From Streptomyces sp. NBC_00223 (GTDB taxonomy: Bacteria > Actinomycetota > Actinomycetes > Streptomycetales > Streptomycetaceae), in the NCBI RefSeq assembly GCF_036199905.1, contig NZ_CP108109.1:3643501-3707500 (forward strand): a DNA stretch of 64,000 nt, read 5' to 3'. Positions 1 to 9,346 of this stretch are shown piece after piece. The notes under the pieces were generated by a model that worked only from the letters and a program-made list of their open reading frames with translations, did not search any database and was not told the origin of the DNA. The position numbers and the translations under genes were made by a program. Within the stretch, counting starts at the first letter, position 1; each line of letters begins with the position of its first letter.

Positions 1-3000
1 ATGGAGACGATCGCGGGACGGTTCCAGATCACGGGGATCGTGGGGCGCGGGAACATGGGCGAGGTGCACCGCGCCGAGGACCTCCAAGCAGCCCCGAACT
101 CCCCGCACCGCGAGGTCGCCGTCAAGACCGTACTGCGCGGCAGGACCGGTGTCGCGGTCGATGCTTCGGGCCCCGGGAAAGAAGTGGACCGTTTCCGCCG
201 CGAAGTGCGGATCATGCGGATGCTGTCCCAGGGACACCCCAACCTCACCCTGCTGATCGGCGGCGGCGTGGACCAGACGCCGGGTGGAAGCGGACTGCCC
301 TACCTGGCCATGGAGCTGCTGGACGGCCATCCGCTGGCAGACCTTATCGACGAGGAGCCCCAGCTCCCGGTCTCCTGGGCCGCCGCGATCGGGGCGCAAA
401 TCGCCGCCGGTCTCACGGCCGCGCACACGGCCGGAGTCGTCCACCGCGACCTGAAGCCGGCCAATGTGATGTTGACCCAGGACGGCACCGTCAAAGTCCT
501 CGACTTCGGCATGGGCTCGATCGTCGACGATCCCGACCAGACGCGCCTGACCAGCACGGGCGTCAGCATCGGCACGGCCCGTTACATGGCGCCTGAGCAG
601 TTCCGGGCCGAGCGGGTCTCCGCCCTGGCGGACCTCTACGCGCTCGGCTGCATCATGTACGAACTGTTGATCGGACAGCCGCCGTTCTCCGCCAAGACCC
701 CCTATGAGCTGTCCGAGCAGCACCAGCACGCGAAGCCGCCGCAGCTGACCCTCGTACGCCCGGATCTGCCGTCCGAGCTGGTCCGGCTTGTGGACCGTCT
801 CCTGGAGAAGGACGCCGAACTGCGACCCGAGAACGCCGCACTGGTCCGCGAGGTGCTGGTCCCCCTCGCGTTCGCGTCGGACGACACGGCCGCCCTGCTC
901 GCTCCGCACTGGCAAGTGATGGACCCGGTGGCGCGGCTGCGCGCCCTGCTGCCCGAGCCTGCCCCCGCCGAGCCCGCGCCCGCGCCTCGCAGGGAGCCGC
1001 GCCTGCCGGAGGCGATGGACGTCTTCGGTATCCACGCCGACCTGGTCAGGGAGTACGAGAACTTCACCAAGAGCGCGACGGTGGTACGGGACGCTCGTAT
1101 TGAGGGCTTCGTCAACGAGGACCTGGCCGCGAAGTCGCAGTGGCCCGATCCGTGGCTGTCGCTGAACCCGTTCTTCGCCGACGGCGGGCAGGTCACCGAC
1201 CTGGTGCGGGACGGGGTGCTGCATCCCCGGTGCGCGGAGATCTTCCAGGCGGGGAAGAAGGAGACCTCCCTCCGTCCGGACGGCCGACCGCTGACCTTCC
1301 ATCGCCACCAGCGGGAGGCTGTCGAGGCGGCGCAGGCGGGCGACTCCTATGTGCTCACCACGGGTACCGGTTCGGGCAAGTCGCTGGCGTACATCGTTCC
1401 GATAGTGGACCGAGTGTTGAAGGAGCGTCAAGCGGCGGGGCCGGGTGCGGGAGGTCGGGTACGCGCGATCGTCGTCTACCCGATGAACGCGCTCGCCAAC
1501 TCGCAACTGATGGAGCTGGAAAAGTATCTGCGCCACGGTTTCGGAGCGGGCCGCGAGCCGGTCACCTTCGCCCGCTACACCGGCCAGGAGTCCGACGAAC
1601 AGCGCCGAGAGCTGCGCAAAAACCCTCCAGATATCCTGCTGACCAACTACGTGATGCTGGAGCTGATGCTGACCCGGCCGGACGATCGCTCCAGCCTGAT
1701 CCGCATGGCCGAGGGGTTGCAGTTCCTCGTCTTCGACGAGTTGCACACTTACCGGGGCCGACAGGGCGCAGACGTGGCGTTTCTGATTCGGCGGGTCCGT
1801 GAGGCCTGCCGGGCATCGGCGGCCCTTCAGTGCATCGGCACCTCGGCGACCATGTCCACCGAAGGCACCTGGGAGGAACAGCAACGCGAGGTGGCCAAGG
1901 TCGCCGGGCGGCTGTTCGGAACGACGCTACTGCCGAAGCGGGTCATCGGGGAGACCCTGGTCCGTGCGACCGAGGAGGCCCCCGCACACGTGCCCGCCGA
2001 GCGGCTGCGGGTGCCGGCATCTCCCCGTTCGTACGAGGCACTGACAAAGGATCCGCTCGCCCGCTGGATCGAGTCCCGATTCGGTCTGGAGCGCGAGGAG
2101 GGTACGGAGCGGCTACGCCGTTGTTCCCCTGTCACCATCGAGACGGCCGCGGCCGAGCTCAGCGCCCAGTCCGGGGTGGCCGAGGAGGCCGTGCGTGGGG
2201 CAATCCGGACGACCCTGGAGGCGGGTTCGCAGGCCAAGCATCCGGTGACGGAACGACCGCTGTTCGCGTTCCGACTGCACCAGTTTCTCTCCAAGGGCGA
2301 CACCGTCTACACGACGCTCGAGGATCCGCTCACCCGGCCGCTGACCCGCACCTACCAGCTGGAGCAGCCGGACAGCGACGGCAAGCTGCTGTTCCCCCTG
2401 GCCTTCTGCCGCGAGTGCGGCCAGGAGTACCTGACCGTCTGGCGTGCCGAGGAGGGCGGTACATTCCGGTATGAGCCACGCCGGAACACCTCCGCCTCAG
2501 GGGGCCGCGACGGCGAGGGCTACCTGTACCTGGGCATGCCCGGCGAGGACTACGAGTGGCCGGCCGATCCGCAGAAGGCCGTGGACGACCGGCGGTTGCC
2601 GGAATCATGGCTGGAGCCGGACACACAGGGCATGACGGTCGTCAAGAAGTCGTACCGGCCCCGGGTGCCCAAGCGCGTCATCGTGGACGCATTCGGAAAC
2701 GAGTCCGTCGAGGGGCTGGTGGCGGCATTCGTCCCGGCGCCGTTCCTCTTCTGTGTGCACTGCCAGGTCTCTTACGAGCAGACCCGAGGCCGCGACTTCG
2801 CCAAACTGGCCACCCTGGACCAGGAAGGGCGCTCATCGGCCGCCTCGCTGATCTCCGCGTCGATCGTGAAGTCTCTGCGGGCGGTGCCCGCGGGGAGCCT
2901 CAGTAAGGAGGCGCGCAAGCTGCTCACCTTCGTCGACAACCGGCAGGACGCTTCACTGCAGGCCGGCCACTTCAACGACTTCGCGCAGGTGACGCAGCTA

Positions 3001-6000
3001 CGTGGCGCGCTGTACCAGGCCGCGGTACGGGCGGGCGAGGATGGGCTGCACCACGACGACCTCGCCGAGGCTGTTACGGGGGTGATGGGGCTCTCGCCGC
3101 TCGAGTACGCGGCCGGTACGGACCTGGCGCCGTCCATGGAGCGGCGGGCGGTCAAGGCGTTCCGTGATCTCGTGGGGTTCCGCCTCTACCGCGACCTGGA
3201 GCGCGGGTGGCGCGTCACGATGCCGAACCTGGAGCAGACGGGGCTGCTGCGGATCGATTACGAGGACTTGCACTGGATCGCCGAAAAGCCCGAGCGCTGG
3301 CAGTCCGCCCACGCCGTGCTACGGGGCGCCGACCCGGCGCTGCGCGAGGAGGTCGCCCGTACGCTGCTCGACTTCATGCGGCGCGCCCTCGCCATCGACG
3401 TGCAGTACTTCCGGGACGACTTCGACACATTGCAACGGGCGAGCGAGGAACGCCTCACCGGACCGTGGGTGCTGGGCGAGAGCGACCGGCCAGCTGTCGG
3501 CACCGCCTACCCGTACGGCTCACGGCCGGGTATGGAGCGTTCCGCGCTGTTCCTGTCGGCCCTTGGCAAGTTCGGCAAGTATCTGCGGCGGAACATGCCG
3601 GAACTTCGCGACCTGCCAAAGGACGACGTCCAGTGCGTCATTGAGGACCTGCTGAAGGTGCTGCGGGATGCGCAGCTGGTCAACGAGGTGGAGGTGGCCC
3701 CCGAACGTTCAGGACCCGCCTTCCGCCGCCGTGCAACGGACAAGCGCATCGGTTACCGGGTGTCGGCCGCCGCCCTGATCTGGCGGGCCGGCAACGGCGA
3801 GCGAGGTGCGGTCGACCCTCTGGCGCGCACGTACAGCAGCGGTGAAGGTCCCCGCGTCAACCCGTTCTTCCGCGACCTGTACAAGACCGCCGCGGCCGAA
3901 TTGGCCGGCCTGTTCGCGCGGGAGCACACCGCGCAGGTCACGCCGGAGGACCGGCTGGAGCGCGAGAGGCAGTTTCGGAACGCCGAACTGCCCCTGCTGT
4001 ACTGCTCGCCGACGATGGAGTTGGGCGTGGACATCTCCTCGCTCAACGCCGTGCTCATGCGCAATGTGCCGCCGACCCCAGCCAACTACGCGCAGCGGTC
4101 CGGACGGGCCGGACGCAGCGGCCAGCCCGCGCTGGTGGCCACATACTGCGCGACAGGCAACAGTCACGACCAGTACTACTTCCGCCGCTCCCAGGACATG
4201 GTGTCCGGGCAGGTGGCTCCGCCGCGCCTGGACCTTGCCAACGAGGACCTGGTCCGCTCCCACCTGCAAGGCATCTGGCTGGCGGAGACCGGCATGAAGC
4301 TGGGCGCCGCTATCCCCGACATCGTCGACGTCGCCTACGACCCGGAGACCGGCGACCGTCCCGACCCCCACATGCCGCTGCCGTTGCTCCACCACATCCG
4401 TGACCTGTCTCTGGACGAGGATGCCCGTCGGCGCGCAGTCGCTGCCGCCCGCTCCGTCCTCAGCCCGCTGATCGCGGACTTCCAGGCGACCACCTGGTGG
4501 TACGACGAATGGATCGAGGACCGGATCGAGCGGGCCCCGAACAAGTTCGACGCCTCGTTCGACCGGTGGCGCCAGCTGTTCCGGGCCGCCGTCATCGACC
4601 AGTACGAGCAGAACAGGCGCGTCGTCGACCATACCCTCACTCCGGGTGAGCAGGGCCGGGCGCGCTCCCGCCGCCGCGAGGCGGAAACCCAGACGAACCT
4701 GCTGCTGAACCGATCCACCGACAGCAAGTCGGTGATGAGTGACTTCAATCCGTACCGCTATCTGGCATCCGAGGGGTTCCTGCCCGGCTACAGCTTCCCG
4801 CGTCTTCCGCTGGCCGCGTACATCCCGCGCTCCGGCAACCGCCGTAACGCCGACGGCGACTACCTGCAGCGCCCGCGCTTTCTCGCGATCCGCGAGTTCG
4901 GCCCCGGCGCACTCATCTATCACGAGGGCGCCCGGTACCAAGTCACCCGGGTCCAGCTGCCGCCGGACGCGTCCGGCGACCTGGCAACGGCGGAGGCCCG
5001 GCGCTGCGACGGCTGCGGCTACCACTACGACGTCAAGGTCGGAGCCGACATCTGCGCGATGTGCGGGGAGCCGCTGACGGGCAAGCGCACTGGCCTCTTG
5101 CACATGCACACCGTGTACACCACACCGCGCGAGCGGATCTCCTCCGACGAGGAGGAGCGCCGCCGGGCTGGTTTCCGCCTTGAGACGTCCTACGCGTTCC
5201 AGGACCACGGTGCCCGCACAGGACGCCTCACCTCTCATGTGAGTGACGCCGACGGGAGTCCTGTCCTCGATGTCGACTACGGCGACTCGGCGACGGTCCG
5301 CATCACCAATCTCGGGCGCGTCCGCGACAAGCAAGGCGAGCCGGACGGCTACTGGCTGGACCTCGGCGACGGGCGCTGGCTCAACGACCGGGCCGCCGCG
5401 GACGCCATCGAGGGCACCGGCATGCCGGTCGTCGATGAGGGCGGCAACGAAAAGCACCGCAAGAAGCGGGTCCTGCCGTATGTGGAGGACCGCCGCAACA
5501 TCCTCGTGGTCACCCTGGACGAGCCGCAGCCCGAACCGGTGGCGCTGTCGTTCCTGTACGCGCTGGAGCGCGGCATCGCGGCGGCGTTCGAACTGGAGGA
5601 CTCCGAGCTGACCGCGGAGCTGCTGCCTCCGGACGACGGCCCGCGCCGCCGCATGCTGTTCACCGAGGCTGCCGAAGGCGGCGCCGGTGTCCTGCGCCGG
5701 ATCCAGCACGAAAAGGAGGCCCTCGCCAAGGCCGCACGTACGGCCTTGGATATCTGCCACTTCGACGCGAAGACCGGCGAGGACCAAGGCGGGCCGACGG
5801 ACCACGAGAAGTGCGCCCGCGGCTGCTACGCCTGCCTGCTGACCTACGCCAACCAGGCGCACCACCGCCAGCTGAGCCGACACGCCGCACGGCCGCTGCT
5901 GTCGCGGCTGGCCGGCGCCCACACCGAACGGGAGGACCGCGGCGAATCCCGCAGCGAGCACTTCCGCAGGCTGGCTCCGGCAGCCGCCGGCGCGAACGCC

Positions 6001-6351
6001 GACCCCGGCGTCGCCCCGGCGTCCTCGCTGAGCTCGCTGGAGGCGGATCTGGCGGCCCTCGTCGCACGGGGTGACATGGTCGGCTGGCTCAAGGCAAAGG
6101 GCTACCGGCTGCCGGACGAAGTCAACGTCCTCGTCCAGGTGGCCGGTGCCTGCCCGGACCTCGTCTTCAATCTGGACGGTGCCAACCTCGCCGTGTTCGT
6201 CGACATCCCCGGTCACACACCCGACTCCACCCGCGATATCGAGGCCGGCTATCGCCTGGAGGACGCGGGCTGGGATGTCCTGCGGTTCCCGACGGACGCG
6301 GACTGGGACGCCATCACGGACAACAACGCCGCCTACTTCACCATCCGTTGA
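1..6351 (+). CDS. Ser/Thr protein kinase fused to DUF1998-type superfamily 2 helicase (DISARM-associated)
   Basis: A 2116-residue, three-part protein. Residues 1-300 are a Hanks-type kinase: Gly loop VGRGNMG (14-20), lysine K42 in VAVK, catalytic HRDLKPAN (148-155), DFG (168-170) and APEQ near 197. Residues about 430-1450 are an SF2 helicase: Walker A TGTGSGK (454-460), DELH (579-582), GTSAT (613-617) and arginine-finger motif QRSGRAGRSG (1365-1374). Zinc-knuckle cysteine pairs lie at 803/806, 918/921 and 1669/1672/1685/1688. A four-cysteine DUF1998/MrfA-type C-terminus follows (C1919, C1938, C1942, C1945). The last 100 residues (PDLVF...VFVDIPGH, GWDVLRF) resemble the degenerate endonuclease-like fold that ends many such helicases. 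The drmD-like gene starts 40 bases downstream, suggesting one operon. Kinase and helicase motifs look intact, so both activities are plausible. The first base of the window is its ATG; a further upstream start cannot be excluded. Its role in defence is inferred from its neighbours. Confidence 0.9.
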   Translation: METIAGRFQITGIVGRGNMGEVHRAEDLQAAPNSPHREVAVKTVLRGRTGVAVDASGPGKEVDRFRREVRIMRMLSQGHPNLTLLIGGGVDQTPGGSGLPYLAMELLDGHPLADLIDEEPQLPVSWAAAIGAQIAAGLTAAHTAGVVHRDLKPANVMLTQDGTVKVLDFGMGSIVDDPDQTRLTSTGVSIGTARYMAPEQFRAERVSALADLYALGCIMYELLIGQPPFSAKTPYELSEQHQHAKPPQLTLVRPDLPSELVRLVDRLLEKDAELRPENAALVREVLVPLAFASDDTAALLAPHWQVMDPVARLRALLPEPAPAEPAPAPRREPRLPEAMDVFGIHADLVREYENFTKSATVVRDARIEGFVNEDLAAKSQWPDPWLSLNPFFADGGQVTDLVRDGVLHPRCAEIFQAGKKETSLRPDGRPLTFHRHQREAVEAAQAGDSYVLTTGTGSGKSLAYIVPIVDRVLKERQAAGPGAGGRVRAIVVYPMNALANSQLMELEKYLRHGFGAGREPVTFARYTGQESDEQRRELRKNPPDILLTNYVMLELMLTRPDDRSSLIRMAEGLQFLVFDELHTYRGRQGADVAFLIRRVREACRASAALQCIGTSATMSTEGTWEEQQREVAKVAGRLFGTTLLPKRVIGETLVRATEEAPAHVPAERLRVPASPRSYEALTKDPLARWIESRFGLEREEGTERLRRCSPVTIETAAAELSAQSGVAEEAVRGAIRTTLEAGSQAKHPVTERPLFAFRLHQFLSKGDTVYTTLEDPLTRPLTRTYQLEQPDSDGKLLFPLAFCRECGQEYLTVWRAEEGGTFRYEPRRNTSASGGRDGEGYLYLGMPGEDYEWPADPQKAVDDRRLPESWLEPDTQGMTVVKKSYRPRVPKRVIVDAFGNESVEGLVAAFVPAPFLFCVHCQVSYEQTRGRDFAKLATLDQEGRSSAASLISASIVKSLRAVPAGSLSKEARKLLTFVDNRQDASLQAGHFNDFAQVTQLRGALYQAAVRAGEDGLHHDDLAEAVTGVMGLSPLEYAAGTDLAPSMERRAVKAFRDLVGFRLYRDLERGWRVTMPNLEQTGLLRIDYEDLHWIAEKPERWQSAHAVLRGADPALREEVARTLLDFMRRALAIDVQYFRDDFDTLQRASEERLTGPWVLGESDRPAVGTAYPYGSRPGMERSALFLSALGKFGKYLRRNMPELRDLPKDDVQCVIEDLLKVLRDAQLVNEVEVAPERSGPAFRRRATDKRIGYRVSAAALIWRAGNGERGAVDPLARTYSSGEGPRVNPFFRDLYKTAAAELAGLFAREHTAQVTPEDRLERERQFRNAELPLLYCSPTMELGVDISSLNAVLMRNVPPTPANYAQRSGRAGRSGQPALVATYCATGNSHDQYYFRRSQDMVSGQVAPPRLDLANEDLVRSHLQGIWLAETGMKLGAAIPDIVDVAYDPETGDRPDPHMPLPLLHHIRDLSLDEDARRRAVAAARSVLSPLIADFQATTWWYDEWIEDRIERAPNKFDASFDRWRQLFRAAVIDQYEQNRRVVDHTLTPGEQGRARSRRREAETQTNLLLNRSTDSKSVMSDFNPYRYLASEGFLPGYSFPRLPLAAYIPRSGNRRNADGDYLQRPRFLAIREFGPGALIYHEGARYQVTRVQLPPDASGDLATAEARRCDGCGYHYDVKVGADICAMCGEPLTGKRTGLLHMHTVYTTPRERISSDEEERRRAGFRLETSYAFQDHGARTGRLTSHVSDADGSPVLDVDYGDSATVRITNLGRVRDKQGEPDGYWLDLGDGRWLNDRAAADAIEGTGMPVVDEGGNEKHRKKRVLPYVEDRRNILVVTLDEPQPEPVALSFLYALERGIAAAFELEDSELTAELLPPDDGPRRRMLFTEAAEGGAGVLRRIQHEKEALAKAARTALDICHFDAKTGEDQGGPTDHEKCARGCYACLLTYANQAHHRQLSRHAARPLLSRLAGAHTEREDRGESRSEHFRRLAPAAAGANADPGVAPASSLSSLEADLAALVARGDMVGWLKAKGYRLPDEVNVLVQVAGACPDLVFNLDGANLAVFVDIPGHTPDSTRDIEAGYRLEDAGWDVLRFPTDADWDAITDNNAAYFTIR

Positions 6352-6391
6352 TCGCCTCGCTGGCTCCGACCTCTAGGAACTGAGACACTTC

Positions 6392-9346
6392 ATGAGCCTC
6401 ACATACACAGCCGGCTCGCTGGTTGCGGCCCGCGGCCGCGAGTGGGTGGTGCTGCCCGAGAGCGCCCCCGACATGCTGGTGCTGCGTCCGCTGGGCGGAA
6501 GCGAGGACGACATCGCGGCCGTCTTCCCCGCGTTCGAGGACGTGCATCCAGCCGAGTTCGCGGCGCCGAGCCCGGACGACCTGGGGGATCAGCGGGCCGC
6601 CGGTCTGTTGCGCACGGCGCTGCGCATCGGGTTCCGGTCGGGGGCGGGCCCGTTCCGCTCGTTGGCGTCCATCGCAGTGGAACCCCGCGCCTACCAGCTG
6701 GTCCCGCTGCTGATGGCACTGCGGCAACGTACCGTGCGGTTGCTGATCTCGGACGACGTCGGCATCGGTAAGACGGTCGAGGCGGGTCTGATCGCCAAGG
6801 AACTGCTCGCGCAGGGTGAGGCGACCCGGCTCGCGGTGCTGTGCTCCCCCGCACTTGCCGAGCAGTGGCAGGGCGAGCTGCGGGAGAAGTTCGGCATCGA
6901 CGCCGAACTGGTCCTGGCCTCCACGGTATCCCGCCTGGAGCGCGGTCTGGAGCTGGGCCAGTCCCTGTTCGACAAGCACGCGTTCACGATCATTTCGACG
7001 GACTTCATCAAGTCGACCCGCCACCGCGAGGACTTCGTACGGCACTGCCCCGACCTGGTGATCGTCGACGAGGCCCACACGTGCGTGGCCGCTGACGACG
7101 CCGGACAGAGTGGCGCGTCATCTGGCGCGAACCAGCTCCGCTACGAGCTGCTGCGCAAGGTGTCTGCTAAGGCGGACCGTCATCTGCTGCTGCTGACCGC
7201 GACCCCGCACTCCGGCAAGGAGTCCGCCTTCCGCAACCTGCTCGGCTTGGTGCGGCCCGAACTGGCGGCTCTGGATCTGGATTCCCCGGCCGGACGGGCC
7301 AGGCTTGCCGAGCACTTCGTGGCCCGCAAGCGCGCCGACGTCCGCGAATACCTCACCAGGGAGGACGGCCTCGCCGACGACTCTCTCGCCGAGCGGACCG
7401 CCTTCCCGTCCGACCGCTGGACGAAGGACGAGCCGTACAAGCTGACCCCCGACTACCGGGCGCTGCTCGACGACGCCATCGCCTACGCCAGGGACCGCGT
7501 CCAGGCCGCTGGCGAGCAGGGCCAGCGGGAGGCCCGTATCGCCTGGTGGTCGGTGATCGCGCTGCTGCGCTCGATGGTCTCCTCGCCGGCCGCCGCCGCG
7601 CAGACGCTGAAGACCCGCTCCGAGTCCGCCGCCGCCCGTACCGTGCACGAAGCCGACGCGCTGGGTTCTTTGGTGGCCGCCGACTCCACGGACAACGACC
7701 GACTGGAAGGTATGGACGTCGCTCCGGGCGCTGCCGAGTCGGAGGACGCGGGTGCCCGGTTGCTCGAACTCGCCGAGCGGGCCGAGAAGCTCGTCGGACC
7801 GGCCCAGGACGCGAAGCTGAAGGCACTCACCCGGCATCTGAAGAACCTGATCACCGACGGCTACAACCCGATCGTCTTCTGCCGCTATATCCCCACCGCC
7901 GAGTACCTTGCCAAGCAGCTCGACGGCAAGCTCGGCAAGAAGACCAGGATCGCCGCTGTGACGGGTACCGTCTCCCCACAGCAGCGGCTGGAGCGCATCG
8001 AGCAGCTCGCCGCCGAGTCTGCCGGGGAGGTCGGCGACCCGGCCGCCCGCCGCGTGCTGATCGCCACCGACTGCTTGTCCGAGGGCGTCAACCTCCAGCA
8101 CCACTTCGACGCCGTCGTCCACTACGACCTGGCCTGGAACCCGACCCGCCACGACCAGCGCGAAGGCCGCGTCGACCGCTACGGCCAGAAGCGCGACCAG
8201 GTCCGTGTCATCACCATGTTCGGCGAGGACAACGGTATCGACGGCAAGGTCCTGGAGGTGCTGTTCCAGAAGCACCGGCAGATCAAGAAGGACCTGGGCA
8301 TCTCCGTGTCCGTGCCCGACGAGACCGCCTCCGGCGTTACCGACGCCCTCGTGGAGTGGCTGCTGCTGCACGGACGGCAGGGAAGCCAGGACAGTTTGTT
8401 CGACCTGGACGGCCACCAGGAGTCCTTCGACCGGATCGAGCGCGAGTGGAGCTCGGCCGCCGAGCGGGAGCGGACCTCCCGCTCCAAGTACGCCCAGCGC
8501 GCCATCCACCCGGAGGAAGTGGCTCGCGAGGTCGCCGCCGTACGAACAGCGCTCGGCGGCGCCGAAGAGGTCAGGGACTTCGCTCTGGAGGCGCTGCGCG
8601 AGCTGGACGCGCTGGTCCGCGACCCGCGCGACGGGAGCGGCGACTTCACCGCCCAGCCTGGCGGCGCCCCGGCCGGCCTCCGCGACGCGCTCGCCGCCAC
8701 ACTCGGCGGCCGACTCGTCGAGGAGGATCGCGAGATCCCGTTCCGGACCACTCCGGCGATCGGCCGCGGCGAGGCCGCCCTCGTCCGCACCGACCCGGCG
8801 ATCGGAGCCATCGCCTCCTACGTCCTGGATTCGGCGTTGGACGCGAACACGGCCGGCCCCCGGCCCGCCCGCCGCTGTGGTGTGGTGACCACGGACGCGG
8901 TCGTCACCCGCACCACACTCCTGCTGGTCCGCTACCGCTTCCACCTCACCCTGCCCTCCCGCACCGGCGAGCGGCAGCTGGTCGCCGAAGACGCCCGCCT
9001 GCTCGCCTACGAGGGCATGCCGTCACGCGCCCGCTGGCTGGACGACGACGCAGCCACCGCCCTCCTCGCAGCCCGCGCAACTGCCAACACCCACGAGCAG
9101 CTGGCCCGCAACCACATCGCCCGCGCCCTGGACGGCCTGCCGGATCTGTCCGCTCACCTCACCGAGTACGGCACCGATCTGGCCGCGGAACTCGACGCCT
9201 CGCACCGCCGGGTCCGCAGGGCCGGACAGGAGATCGTCCGCGGCCTGACGGTCGTCCCACAGGAGCCGGCCGACGTTCTCGGTGTCTACGTCTACCTGCC
9301 GCCGGCCGCCCCCGCCGCCTCTACCGTGTCCGGAGCCGAAGCCTGA
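6392..9346 (+). CDS. drmD: SNF2-family helicase, DISARM DrmD-like
   Basis: A 984-residue Snf2/RapA-like ATPase. Walker A is DVGIGKT around residue 126, Walker B VDEAH around 225, motif III LTATPHSG follows, and the C-terminal helicase half ends in QREGRVDRYGQ near residue 595. The long C-terminal region (650-984) has no motif I recognise. The protein has the size and architecture of DrmD, the SNF2 helicase that marks class 1 DISARM, and it sits directly before an adenine methylase, as drmD does in that system. Its TGA overlaps the ATG of the methylase (TGATG), so the two are translationally coupled. The start ATG follows the upstream stop by 40 bases with weak AGGAACTGAGA Shine-Dalgarno potential. 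The family assignment is by architecture and context; other RapA-like helicases in R-M loci look similar. Confidence 0.8.
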   Translation: MSLTYTAGSLVAARGREWVVLPESAPDMLVLRPLGGSEDDIAAVFPAFEDVHPAEFAAPSPDDLGDQRAAGLLRTALRIGFRSGAGPFRSLASIAVEPRAYQLVPLLMALRQRTVRLLISDDVGIGKTVEAGLIAKELLAQGEATRLAVLCSPALAEQWQGELREKFGIDAELVLASTVSRLERGLELGQSLFDKHAFTIISTDFIKSTRHREDFVRHCPDLVIVDEAHTCVAADDAGQSGASSGANQLRYELLRKVSAKADRHLLLLTATPHSGKESAFRNLLGLVRPELAALDLDSPAGRARLAEHFVARKRADVREYLTREDGLADDSLAERTAFPSDRWTKDEPYKLTPDYRALLDDAIAYARDRVQAAGEQGQREARIAWWSVIALLRSMVSSPAAAAQTLKTRSESAAARTVHEADALGSLVAADSTDNDRLEGMDVAPGAAESEDAGARLLELAERAEKLVGPAQDAKLKALTRHLKNLITDGYNPIVFCRYIPTAEYLAKQLDGKLGKKTRIAAVTGTVSPQQRLERIEQLAAESAGEVGDPAARRVLIATDCLSEGVNLQHHFDAVVHYDLAWNPTRHDQREGRVDRYGQKRDQVRVITMFGEDNGIDGKVLEVLFQKHRQIKKDLGISVSVPDETASGVTDALVEWLLLHGRQGSQDSLFDLDGHQESFDRIEREWSSAAERERTSRSKYAQRAIHPEEVAREVAAVRTALGGAEEVRDFALEALRELDALVRDPRDGSGDFTAQPGGAPAGLRDALAATLGGRLVEEDREIPFRTTPAIGRGEAALVRTDPAIGAIASYVLDSALDANTAGPRPARRCGVVTTDAVVTRTTLLLVRYRFHLTLPSRTGERQLVAEDARLLAYEGMPSRARWLDDDAATALLAARATANTHEQLARNHIARALDGLPDLSAHLTEYGTDLAAELDASHRRVRRAGQEIVRGLTVVPQEPADVLGVYVYLPPAAPAASTVSGAEA

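Noticed and set aside
3709..6216. 835-residue open frame on the minus strand inside the kinase–helicase gene
   Set aside because: Val/Gly/Asp/Arg-rich antisense shadow of a GC-rich gene; no motif, while the plus strand encodes clear helicase and zinc motifs.
7118..8944. 608-residue minus-strand frame inside drmD
   Set aside because: Antisense shadow; the sense frame carries the SNF2 motifs over the same bases.
7546..9345. Apparent 600-residue N-terminal extension of the drmMI-like methylase
   Set aside because: Arg/Pro-rich shadow of drmD in another frame; the real start is ATG 9346, overlapping the drmD stop.
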